In this document: one piece after another, positions 35,095 through 44,865 of the stretch
Position numbering within the stretch: the stretch's first letter is position 1
How the letters are laid out: each line of letters starts with the position of its first letter
Assembly: GCA_954871525.1 (NCBI GenBank)
Contig: OX940868.1
Span: 11,522,056 to 11,586,055 of the forward strand
Source: Parietaria judaica
Lineage: Eukaryota > Streptophyta > Magnoliopsida > Rosales > Urticaceae
DNA: 64,000 bases
Direction of reading: 5' to 3'
Position numbers and translations under genes: made by a program
The notes under the pieces: model-generated
Told to the model about the DNA's origin: nothing
What the model saw: only the letters and a program-made list of their open reading frames with translations
Databases searched by the model: none

Positions 35095-38000
35095 ATGTCG
35101 GAGCGAGAAGTAACTAGGCCATCAATCGATCGAGAAGAAACGTCATCATCCGATGAAGAAGAAACTACGCCCGGTTAGTAGTATTGTTATTTTGTTTAAG
35201 GTATTATATTTCATTGAATCTATCTAGTATATAAATTTTATAATTTATTACTTTATTTGTTTCTAGTTCTTAACCAAAATGATGAAGTAGCAAAATGTAG
35301 AAGAAAACTTAGAGGAGAAGGAAAAAGAAAAGTGAACCTCATGAAAAGTATCACTATCTTAAAGCATAAGGGGGAAAAAATACTTGTGAGATTTGATGAG
35401 AAAAAACAACCGGATGGAAGAGATGGTGATCTTTTAGCTAGTTGGATTGGTGTTCTTGCTCGGGAATTTATTCCAATTACTATATCCGATTGGAGATTGA
35501 AGAGTTTAAAAAAGGTGAAACATAGGATATGGGATGAAATCCAACAAGCATTTGTTATTCCGAACGAGTACAAGAAGATGTGTTTATCTTGTTCCGGGGA
35601 ATCGGCAAGATACTTCCGGTATGATCTCTCTACCCTATTCAAGAAAGATCCGAATGATAAAAGAATCTTCGAGTGACCGGATATTGTTAAGAAGTATTAC
35701 ACGAGCATCACGGACGAACATTGGGAGGAGTTTGTTAATATTAGATTAAGCGATGAGTTCAAAGAAGTCTCGAATCAAAACAAAGCTAATAGGGCTCTCG
35801 TTGAGTACCCCTCTAGATCGGGTCGAAACGGATATCGGAAGCTCGATCAAATGCTAGTAAGGGTTTTAATTTTATATTTTAAATTTAATCTATTGTCTAT
35901 AATTGAATAACATTTTCCTTTGTTTCGTAGTTTGAAAAAAACGGCGTATGGGCGACAAAGCCGGAACTTTGGATCGAAATGAGGAATAATGAGGATGGTT
36001 CATTAAAGGATCCAAATCTAGAGCCTATTGTGAATAAAATAGTAAGTACAATGAGTTTATTTGTATATTATTGACTTAAATATTTGTAATAATTCATTTT
36101 GTTATTAGGTGGAATGTACCACTCAAGTTGTGGACGACGATGAGGAAGAAGATATTTTGACAAGAGCTTTGGGGAAGAAAGAACATCCCGGACGAGTTCG
36201 GGGACAATCCAAATATGTCTCAAAGAGAGCATTTTACAAACAAGCCAAAGACTCAACGAATCCCCTCGTTCAAAGTCTCCTAGCCGAAATTAAAGATATG
36301 AAAGTCAAGTCGGAAGCGAGAGATGCGGCTTTCGAGGAATGGAAGGCTAAAGTGGAACAAATGATCCAAGGATCATCTTCAAGAAATATTCAAGGTAGTA
36401 ATGAACCACTCGATGCGCATAGTCCGGTAAGTCAACCTCTTGCTCCTTTAGCACCGATTGAATTGAATTTTGATGATGATCGTACTCCCGCAACAAAGGC
36501 TAAGGGAAAAGATTTTATTTCGAAAGGACCGAGTCTAGGGAGTAACGAGCCTTGTGATGTGCAAAGTCCGGGAAGGCCACCGTTTACTCCCGTAGCGCCG
36601 GTTAATGTGCAACTTGATGAAGGTCAAATTCCCGCGAAAAAGCCTAAGCGTAAAGGGTTCCTTTCGAAAAGGCCGAATAGAGAGAATATCAAATCTTTTA
36701 ATGTGCAAAGTTGCGCTAGTCAATCGATTGCTCCTTCACCGGAGCTTGCGAACGTTCAAATTCAAGCTAAAAAGGCAAAGAGCTCGCCTTTGGTTTCAAA
36801 AGGACCTATTCTAGGTATTGGCGGAATTTCCGCGGTTGATCCGGCGTCGTCTATTCCAAATACGCCCATTTCATTTAATGAAGGTGTTGATTGTCTCCTT
36901 TTTGCGGAGGGAATCGTTGAGCACGTCGCAACCGGGAAGGTGTTCCTAAAAAATGAAGAGGTTGGCGAGAAAATTCACAACATACCATTGGATAGAGATC
37001 ATCGTCGGGTGTTAGTAGAAGTGTCGATGTCTAAAGACCCTATTCCTCTCCCGGTATCGGTTCAATGGATCGAAACCATTGATGACGCGGTGGGGACCTT
37101 TGTGCCTCGGCCAATGTCCCTTATTGAAGAATTAAACTCCAAAGGTAATCAAGCTCCCAAACCTAAGCCCAAAAATATAGCCAAAAGTTTGTATTACAAT
37201 GAAATGGCACAAAAGATTAACTTGAACCATGTTAATCCCCGATTGAGAGCGTTAGCGTCTTATGCAAACGACTATATGCTTGCAAAGGGAAAGAAAATAG
37301 CAGTTGAGCTTGATAAGAGTTTGTGTGATTTCGCTCCGTTGTTGAATTTTGATGATACACGTGAATTTCTCCTCTCTCAAGACTTGACCGTACTATGGAT
37401 AATGATTTGTCAAAGGTATGTTTTCATTTTCATTTGCGATTTCATAATTATTAAATATATAAATTACTGATTCATTTGTTATACATTAATTATTGTTATT
37501 TTTATTTGTAGTTATTTGCAAGAAAATCACATTCGCAATCCGGACATTTACGGTTTTCTTCCGCCATATGAAGACATCGGGTCCAACACAAAAGTAGGAG
37601 ATGCTAAGAAAAATGCATTAAAACTTGATGTTGATCGATACTACAAACTTATACAAAATAGCAAGAATGGCAAAAGATGGTTAATGCCTTACAATAGTCG
37701 TCACCATTGGATTCTTCTTGTTTTTAACCCTTGGAAGGCTACCGTAGCGAAGTTTGATTCTCTCCCCAATTCAAGCGGTTTAAATAGCCACTTAGAGCAA
37801 TTTTTCCAAAAGTAAGTATTCTAAAACATAATCATTTTTATGTTTAAGTTATTTGAATTCTTTACTTTTTTTTGTAGTATTGAAGACATATTCAAGGTTA
37901 ATCACGACACCGGCCTCATGACACCCTCGTTGATAAAAACGGTGAATTCAAAAGGATGTCCTAAACAACCGGGAAATCATGAATGCGGATATTACGTCAT

Positions 38001-38145
38001 GAAGTTCATGCACGACGTTGTGAGAAATGGTATGAATTTCGTCGATAGCAAACTTAATTATAGTGTAAACGAGATAGATGGATTGAATGTAGATTTAGGT
38101 ATGTATGTGCTATCAAAGTTTGCTAAATATGACGATGAAGATTAG
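35095..38145 (+). pseudogene. Ptta/En/Spm transposase-like plus Ulp1 (C48) protease fusion, one nonsense codon
   Basis: Six exons (35,095-35,173; 35,267-35,856; 35,931-36,041; 36,109-37,415; 37,512-37,811; 37,878-38,145) join at GT-AG sites in consistent phase and would give 884 codons. Codon 163 is TGA (35,674-35,676), most simply a CGA-to-TGA change. N-terminal part: Ptta/En/Spm-like (GDLLASWIGVLAREFIPI, W..K..IW.EIQQAF, EEFVNIRLSDEF). Middle: three degenerate Pro/Lys-rich repeats. C-terminal part: Ulp1 cysteine protease with HHWILL (catalytic His), KFDSL (Asp), QPGNHECGYYVMKF (Gln and Cys), all triad residues present. This is a SUMO-protease-like fold often carried by plant transposons; the substrate is unknown. 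The downstream frame stays open, so the stop may be recent or a population variant. Confidence 0.85.
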
Positions 38146-38469
38146 AACATATTTGGGATTTGTTTGTTTATATTTGAACGGTGAATTTTGTATGGTGGAT
38201 TATATGTTTTGTATGTATCGATCGTATAATCTTTAACCGATGATATTTTAATGTATTAATATTTTTATTTTAATATTTTGGATTAATGCTTTTAATTAAT
38301 AATTTAATTTATATTTTATTTAATAAAATATTAATTATTAATTACAGGTTCTATCGGTATTAGAAACAGGATAAAAAGTTACCGGGCGATTTTTTTCAAA
38401 AAATCGCCCGGTTTTTTATTTTTTTTAGTCTCTTTTTCAACAACGCTAAAAAACCGTCGCCCAAAACAA
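38146..38469. other. 3' flank of the Ulp1-fusion gene, with GC hairpin
   Basis: AT-rich 3' UTR-like DNA. At 38,382-38,412 there is a near-perfect hairpin (ACCGGGCGATTTTTT / AAAAAATCGCCCGGT) followed by a T-rich run. It resembles a bacterial intrinsic terminator in shape only. Confidence 0.6.
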
Positions 38470-39328
38470 ATACAACCCTTCGGAAGGCAGTTTACGCCGC
38501 GGCTTCAAAAAACACGCCGCGGCAGAACAATACTACGTACGATGGTAAATTCCGTCGTTCGTAATAGTTTGACGCCGCGGCTTTTTGGAAACAATGTCGC
38601 GGCCTACCTCAAATAATGCCGCGGCATGTTTCTTCAAGCCGAGGCTTAAATTTGAAATATAAAAAAAAACCTGCGGCGTGGTTTGATCATGCCGTGGCGT
38701 TTGAAAGTGTCGAAATGTCTAAAATAAGCCTCGACTTGTTAAATACATGCTGCAGCGTTGGCTAAACTAAGCCTCGGCGTGTTTGCCTTGATTATTCGTT
38801 TCCAGCCGCGGCCTGTTTGATAAAAGGCCGCGGCATTTTAGCTTTCGAACAACGGATAATTTCGTTGTTCATTCATTTCTAGCCGCGGCTAGATAAAATA
38901 ACGCCGCGGCGTTTTTTACTTTTGATTCGACTATAGCCGCGGCCTGATTTATATTATGCCGCGGCGTTTTGCTTTCGAACCACGGAAAAGTCCGTTGTTC
39001 GTTCATTTCTAGCCGCGGCATGTAAACATAACACCACGGCGTGGTTGGCTTTTTATTCGATTATAGCCGCGGCCTTTTATTTTGTGCCGCGGCTTTTGCT
39101 TTCGAACCACGGATAATTCCGTTGTTCATTCGATTAGAGCCGCGGCGTGTTTTATTACACGCCGCGGCGTTATCGCGTTCGAACCACGGAAATTTCCGTT
39201 GTAGAAAGATTTTCTCAACCACGGAAAAAATCCGTGGTTGGAACTTACTACCATGCAGGATTCTACCATGGTTAAGAACCATGGTTGAAATTTTTCAACC
39301 ATGATTTTTAACCATAGTTGAAACCCGG
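38470..39328. repeat. Right subterminal repeat array
   Basis: GCCGCGGC-type octamers recur about every 30 bp. The inner part contains about four ~100-130-bp units beginning GCTTTCGAACCACGGA (near 38,840, 38,970, 39,098 and 39,172). The outer 150 bp return to the CCACGGA/ACCATGG motif seen at the left end. Motif order from outside to inside therefore mirrors the left end. Confidence 0.85.
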
Positions 39329-39341
39329 ATTTGTAGTAGTG
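39329..39341 (-). repeat. CACTA right terminal inverted repeat
   Basis: Reads ATTTGTAGTAGTG on the plus strand, followed by the AGA target duplication and the resumed 3' LTR. Confidence 0.9.
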
Positions 39342-40186
39342 AGAGGAGTCAGTTGATATTTTGAATGAGAAAAGGAGTCGAGTTTTAGCTTGCAAATGTG
39401 TTCATCATTTTTCTTATTGAGCGGATTTACACCACAAGGCCTCTAAAATAAAAAGCCCCAATGTAATAGAAGTTTAGAGTAATAAATAATTATTTCTGAT
39501 TTTATATATATATATATATATATATTTTACCTAGACTTACATGAATACACACATACCGAGAGTACAGCCACACAATTAATCTTACATGTATTGAAAGTAA
39601 GCTTACATGCCACACAATTTTTTTTTCTTTTTATCTTGTACCTCTTTGACTCTACTACTCTCTAATAAGTAACGGCTATATATAAATTAGTTATGATAAA
39701 ATATTGTTCTGGACGAACAAAGACCATTTTTTTAAAAAACATTTGATTTCTTTATGATATATAATTAAATATATACGATGAAAAAACTAATAATTGATCA
39801 AAATACTTCAAAAAGAATAAATAAATAAAAAATATAAGAAAAATATTTTAATAAGATTAATTGCCATTTATAAAAATCTAATTAAGAATGAATTGACTAT
39901 AGTAAATAATTTTAATAAGAGAATAATATACTATTTACTTTATTAAAATTAATATTATTAAATATATTAATATTAAAAATAAAATAAAAAACTCATATTA
40001 ATATTTCGCTAAAGGTCCCAAAAACCGTCGGGCTAGCCCTGGATTCTATATTATGCTATACGCTTAATTTAAATCAATATGAATATAAAATTTATAATTA
40101 ATGTCAGTGAGATAAAACGACCTTGTATGCATTTCACTTAATGCACGGAGCTTCTGGATGGCTTATGTCCACCGGGATAGTTTTTA

Positions 40187-41120
40187 CTACGGGTGTAAAT
40201 AAAACCCGAAAATGCGGGTTTTAAACCGCATCCGGACCGTAATCGCATTATAAAAAGATCGGAACCGTATTAATCCGGGTTAAACCGGAACCGGTTTATT
40301 GAAAAAACCGCATTCGGATTAAACCGGATTCAGGTCCCAGATTTAGAGAATAAAAACCCCGGAACCCGGATAGTATGTTACTAAAACCCACTTATTAACT
40401 ATATATATATATATATATATATAAATATTTAGAATTTTTTAACCCAAAAAGTACCTCATTATTTCTCTAACTAAATTAGTTATGTTTTAGTACAAAAATT
40501 GATGTCGTTTTACTTAACACAAAATGATGTCATTAAATATTTTTGTCTATGTATAGCAATCCGCAGCAATCCGGATATTTTGTGCTATGTGTAGCAATCC
40601 TAGCAAGATGATTAAGTATATTTAGCAAACCGGATGATATTATGTTTATTAAGGGTAAATGAACGAAATGCGCATTTTGTTTCAAACTTTTTAAAAATCT
40701 GCCCATAATGTGTAATTTTTACTCTCACAAATGGGCATTTCTTAAAAGTTTTGACACAAAATTGGGCATTTCGTACAATTTCCTTTATTATTATTAATAT
40801 GTAGCAATATGGATGTTTAAGATATAGTATGATGTATAAACTTTGTTTATAATTATTTCAAGTTTTTTTTAATATAAATTCAAATTCAAATCCCGGTTAT
40901 TATGCAAAACTTTATTTTAAAATTGAAATTGCATGAAAATCCGGATCCGGTTCTAAAAATCGGTTTTTCAATACAAAAACCGGTTTTTAACCTGGATCCG
41001 GATTTTAGGGTTTTTTTGAAAAAATATCCGGATCTAGTTTTCAATAATAAAAAAATCCGGATTCCGGATCCGGGTACCGGGTATGGCAAAAAAACGGGGT
41101 ACCCAGTCCTCTTTCACCCC
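40187..41120. mobile_element. Mutator-like element with 9-bp TSD
   Basis: The ends begin CTACGGGTGTAAAT and finish CTCTTTCACCCC, a short imperfect inverted repeat. They are flanked by the 9-bp duplication TAGTTTTTA (40,178-40,186 and 41,121-41,129), the length expected for Mutator. The interior is non-coding and full of CCGGATCCGG/AAACCGG-type motifs near both ends. The whole is about 930 bp including a nested MITE. Confidence 0.8.
40652..40784. mobile_element. Small MITE (family copy 2), nested
   Basis: 133 bp with TIRs AGGGTAAATGAACGAAATG and, inverted, AGGAAATTGTACGAAATG. It is flanked by TTATTA (40,646-40,651 and 40,785-40,790). It matches the copy at 590-721. It lies inside the Mutator-like element and so is younger than it. 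Confidence 0.75.
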
Positions 41121-41129
41121 TAGTTTTTA

Positions 41130-42259
41130 TTGTGAGGCTGAGGACAATGTCAGAGCATTCCCGTTGTGCTAGAGGACAATGTCGCGTCCTAGGTACAATG
41201 GCATAAGTGACAAAGCTACTAGGTGGTTAGTGGGGCAACCGCCCCCACTTTCCTGTCTAAGTTCGTTCCAAAAAATTGAGTTCGCCTCCTCCGAATTTAA
41301 GTTGGGATTTTTTTTTTTATAGAAAATCAAAATTTATATTTCTGCTTTCTTTTTTTAGACTTTGTTTCCTGTCCTTGAAGGTATTTATGCATGTGTAACT
41401 TTTTTCTTTGATAATAAGCGACATCGCGAATTCTTAAATAAAAGATATTTAGAAGGAAGAAAATAGCCTCTTCGATTTGAAACGATGTAATTAGTGTTGA
41501 AGTTGAAAACAATTATCGTCTAGTTGATGATATCGTTAGCTAAATTTTTATAGGTGAATTCATCTCTTTAAAGTGGTTTTGTGAATTTTTTGCTAATTAT
41601 TTTCATTTTTTTCTTATATATATGAATATAGTTGGATTTTGGTGTTTTGTTCATTTTTTTAACTTTTTGATTTTTTAGAGATGAGAAGTTGTTATTCCTC
41701 CTCTAGCCAACTCACCTCACGTATGAGCATAATTTTGATTAACCATTCAATTTTACAACACTTTTCAAAATACATCTTATACTTGTTTATTAATTTTTAA
41801 GACTAACATATATTAATAACAAATTTATGTGAAGGGCTTAATATTGTAGTATATGTTTAACATTTGTGATATATCAAATTGTATTGCTGGAGGGCCTTAA
41901 AAGTTAATTTTGCTTAGGCCTCACATTTTAAAGCCGACCCTAATAATAACAACCCTACAAACTCCACACTCCTATTTCAGAACCATTTTTTTTACTTGCT
42001 CAGCAAGTCACCAAACATGCCATTCAAGGGTTAGAAATGCTCCATATTAGTTGAATCTCTAAATTTCAGAGGTGTTCATATTATGTTCAGAAGACTTACT
42101 ACATGCCTTGTTTCATAGCATTTTACTTTTTCAACAAGTTACCAACCACACCCTTCAAGGGTCATATGAAGTTATAAACATCCCCAACCCACATGTCAAA
42201 TATAAATCTAAAAATGTTCATACTATGTAATTTATATAAAAAACTATTTCACAGCCACA
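41130..42259. other. Intergenic DNA downstream of GRXS16
   Basis: No gene is visible. 'aggcctcacattttaaagcc' near 41,918 resembles the ends of hAT MITEs related to the outer nest element, but I found no partner end. The last ~200 bp are probably the GRXS16 3' UTR and repeat 'aacaagttaccaa'-like segments. Confidence 0.45.
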
Positions 42260-43868
42260 TTACTTGCTCAACAAGTCACCGAGCTCACCCTTCTCGTGCA
42301 TGGCGGTGATGATGTCGCAGCCGCCAACGAGCTCCCCTCCAACGAACACCTGCGGGAACGTCGGCCAGTTACTGTAAGCTTTCAGTGCCTCCCTCAGCCC
42401 GGCGTTATGGTTGTCGTCTAGGACATCAACACTTTCAAAGTCGGCGGAGTGGCTCTCGAGGATCCCAATCACCCGCTGCGAGAATCCACATTGCGGGGCG
42501 CTCCTCGAGCCCTTGATGAACGCCACCACCCGATTCTCTTTAACCATCCGATCGATCAGCTGCTCCATTGGGACGGTAAGCTGGACGTGGCGGCCGGGAG
42601 TCAGCCTTAGGTCAGCCTTCTTCCTCGGGGCGGGGCGAGCCCAAGTGGCGTTACCTGATTCATTGCCGGACGGGACTTTTCCGGTAGCCTTGATGTGCTC
42701 TTCCATCCACGATTTCCATGCCTGCGTCAGGGCTTCTTTGTCCGGTTCCTCTACTACGCCAACCTGTTGGTTAGTGTTCCATGAACGAGAAGTTAGAAGA
42801 GAATACATCTAATAGAAGGTGATTTTTGTTCTTGCTTAAATTTGTTGCAAATTCTAAATTTGTATCAGATTGTCCCTTGAACTGGTAAACTCTAGCAGTT
42901 TACGCCGTAGACGTAATATATCCAATGGTTGCAGTTAACTTTTAGAAGACGAAAAAATCGTCATGCCGTCAAACTGTTGCATAGATCCTTTAGTGGGCAT
43001 ATCTCCAATTCCTCATTAGTAGTTATGCCAACAGATGATTTCGACCTTAATTTTGAGGAAAACCGTAACATTCAAAAACAGAAAAAACAAATAAGAACAG
43101 CTCAACCGGCAAGCCGAGCCAATGCAACACAATAGGAAGTATGGTGAACTATAAAAGGGAATCCGCAAAGAATTATTCCGGTTTCTACTACGCAATTCTG
43201 AACAATGCATAAATCAGATGAGCTCACTAATCAAGTGTGCCACAGTTCAAGGTGCTCAACACCTTGAGCTTATATCCATGCTTCACTCAACTATGGCTTC
43301 AAAAGCACAAATTGGACTGAGCAGTAAGAACTTCCAGTTGCGACATTGTGCGGTTCGCATTCACGCAAAAGCAGAGTTCAATGAAGTTCAATCGTGAAAG
43401 TTCATGTCGAAGCGAAGATAATGAACAACAATTCGATTAGAAGAAAACTCCCCGAAGAACAAGATTACGAACCTTGACGGAGCGGCAAAGATCCGGCACG
43501 GATTTCCGGTGAGTGAGAACGCTCGCCGCGATGTTCCTCGAGATTCCGACGAACTGGAGGTCGCCGTTGGCGTCGAATACGGCGTAGACGCCGGTCTCCG
43601 GCGGGAAGACTCCGGCGATTAGGTTGGAGTCTTCGGGGACGACGAGAGGCTCAGTGGATGCGAGAGATTTGAGAGCGGAAGCGAGGATCGAAGCTCGGGG
43701 TCTGGTTGTGTGGGGTTTGAGAGAAAGGGAAGAAGGGAAGGGGATGGAGGAGGGTATGGGGTGTGAATACAAGGAGATGGTAGGGGCAAAACTGGAAGAC
43801 TGGTTTCGGAGTGAGAAGCGACGAGAGGTGTGAAGTGAAGCGAGGTGGCTGAGATTGAGTGTCGCCAT
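42260..43868 (-). CDS. GRXS16: Chloroplast monothiol glutaredoxin with N-terminal GIY-YIG domain, 299 aa
   Basis: Plastid CGFS-type glutaredoxin, a family that binds and transfers [2Fe-2S] clusters, fused to a GIY-YIG endonuclease-like domain. Exons 43,868-43,473 and 42,763-42,260 join SVK|V at GT-AG sites, phase 0, giving 299 residues (Arabidopsis GRXS16 is of similar size). Residues 1-60 are Ser/Arg-rich, a chloroplast transit peptide. GIY-YIG core: [18 protein letters not shown] (93-110). Glutaredoxin: [15 protein letters not shown] (C224), [20 protein letters not shown]128 in the N-domain and C224 keep the spacing of the regulatory cysteine pair described for Arabidopsis. The gene looks intact. 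An upstream out-of-frame ATG exists at 43,936. Confidence 0.95.
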
Positions 43869-44865
43869 TGCAGAGACGTTGTGAGACAGACGAGGACGAG
43901 CCAGATATCGGATATTATTACGTTTTCGTCCTCCAATAAGAAAGAATTGGCTAAAGACTTTACCTCATACTGTTTCGTTTCCTACTTTCGTTTGTCTTGT
44001 ATTTTTTTTTTTTTTTATATTTTCTTTTGTCCTAATCATTACAAATTGCGAGTTTTCATTTATTTTTTACCTAGTATTTTGTGAAATTATTAATTTACCC
44101 TTTAGTAGTTGAACGGATTATATTTATTATTTTTTTCTTTTACGTTTTTTTTTTTCAAACATACTCTCGCTTCTTCTTTGTGTTTACTTCACTTCGACGC
44201 TTTCTATTTACCCAAGATCCTCTCTTCCGATTCCGAACGTGTTTCTCCGAACACCGTCGTCCACAAAGCCACATAAATGGAGGTAAATGTGTATTCTTTG
44301 AGAAACATATGCTATGCGAACTGTTTTGATTCGTAATGATGTTAGGGTTTACTTTTTTTACATGCAATATACTATACAGTGTGGCATACGAAGAAGAACG
44401 AGTGTAGGGGTTGTTCTGTACCTGTTACAGCTATACAACTATCTATTTACGCTCCGTTCACAGAATACTGCTAGCAGTGATGTCCCTCGGACGTCCGAAA
44501 TAGCTATTTACGAAAAAGTCAGTGGAAATGATGCATGCAATAAAAAACCCAATTTGCTCGATGTTAGTTGGAATACGGCCTTTACATGAAATTTATTTTT
44601 TTACAAAGAACCAATAGCAGAATTATGACGCAAAGAGTGTAGGGAGTAGTCACTAAATGTCCGCTATCCATTTTAGCATTCCCACTAGATATTATATCAT
44701 TACTGCTATATTGTTTAATCATTACCACTAATTGGTATATGTAGCTATATTGCATTGTTTATTCTTGAAGATCTTATTCCAAAAAAATTCCAATATGAAG
44801 TAGCGATGTAATTATGATTTGTTTATTAGCCTTCAAGTACGCGTTGTATTCTCGTACCCTCGGAT
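43869..44865. other. Intergenic DNA upstream of GRXS16
   Basis: Pyrimidine-rich on the plus strand near 43,990-44,220, with poly(T) tracts. The proximal part is presumably the GRXS16 promoter. From about 44,400, 'gctata' and 'ccgctatc'-type motifs appear like those flanking the second transposon family further right. No gene is supported. Confidence 0.5.

Larger units (their letters stand above)
14557..39341 (+). mobile_element. Giant CACTA (En/Spm) transposon, 24.8 kb
   Basis: The ends are CACTAGTACAAAT (left) and, inverted, CACTACTACAAAT (right). The 3-bp TSD AGA and the interrupted LTR prove the boundaries. It encodes a TNP2 transposase (30,041-33,312), a Ptta/En/Spm plus Ulp1 protein (35,095-38,145, one stop), a PF20167-like protein (16,704-18,318) and six minus-strand zinc-finger genes, five of them in a tandem array. 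GCCNNGGC octamers fill both subterminal regions and all intergenic parts. It is much larger than a typical En/Spm-type element. With one nonsense change as the only obvious lesion, it may be young and possibly autonomous. Confidence 0.95.
12898..39434 (+). mobile_element. Small non-autonomous LTR retrotransposon, split by CACTA
   Basis: Its two LTRs are flanked by the 5-bp TSD CAAGG (12,893-12,897 and 39,435-39,439). The element's own DNA is 12,898-14,556 plus 39,345-39,434, about 1.75 kb. A tRNA-Met primer site follows the left LTR, and a purine tract (acgaggagaa) precedes the right LTR at 14,275. There is only a short gag-like frame and no pol, as in TRIM/LARD-class derivatives. The LTRs differ by many substitutions and indels, so the insertion is old. 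Confidence 0.9.
12854..40041. mobile_element. Outer hAT-type element, split by two nested insertions
   Basis: The left end CAGGCCCGGCCC (12,854) pairs with the right end CGGGCTAGCCCTG (ending 40,041) as imperfect hAT-type TIRs. The 8-bp flanks are AATTCTAT (12,846-12,853) and GATTCTAT (40,042-40,049), matching at 7 of 8. Its own DNA is only 12,854-12,897 plus 39,440-40,041, about 640 bp, AT-rich and non-coding. It is the oldest layer of the nest. Confidence 0.8.

Noticed and set aside
38382..38412. Bacterial rho-independent terminator
   Set aside because: The shape fits, but this is a plant nuclear transposon; treated as a hairpin only.
14570..39328. CRISPR-like array, because of regularly spaced short repeats
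   Set aside because: The repeats are 8-bp palindromes in both orientations with irregular spacing inside a plant transposon; there are no unique spacers of constant length.
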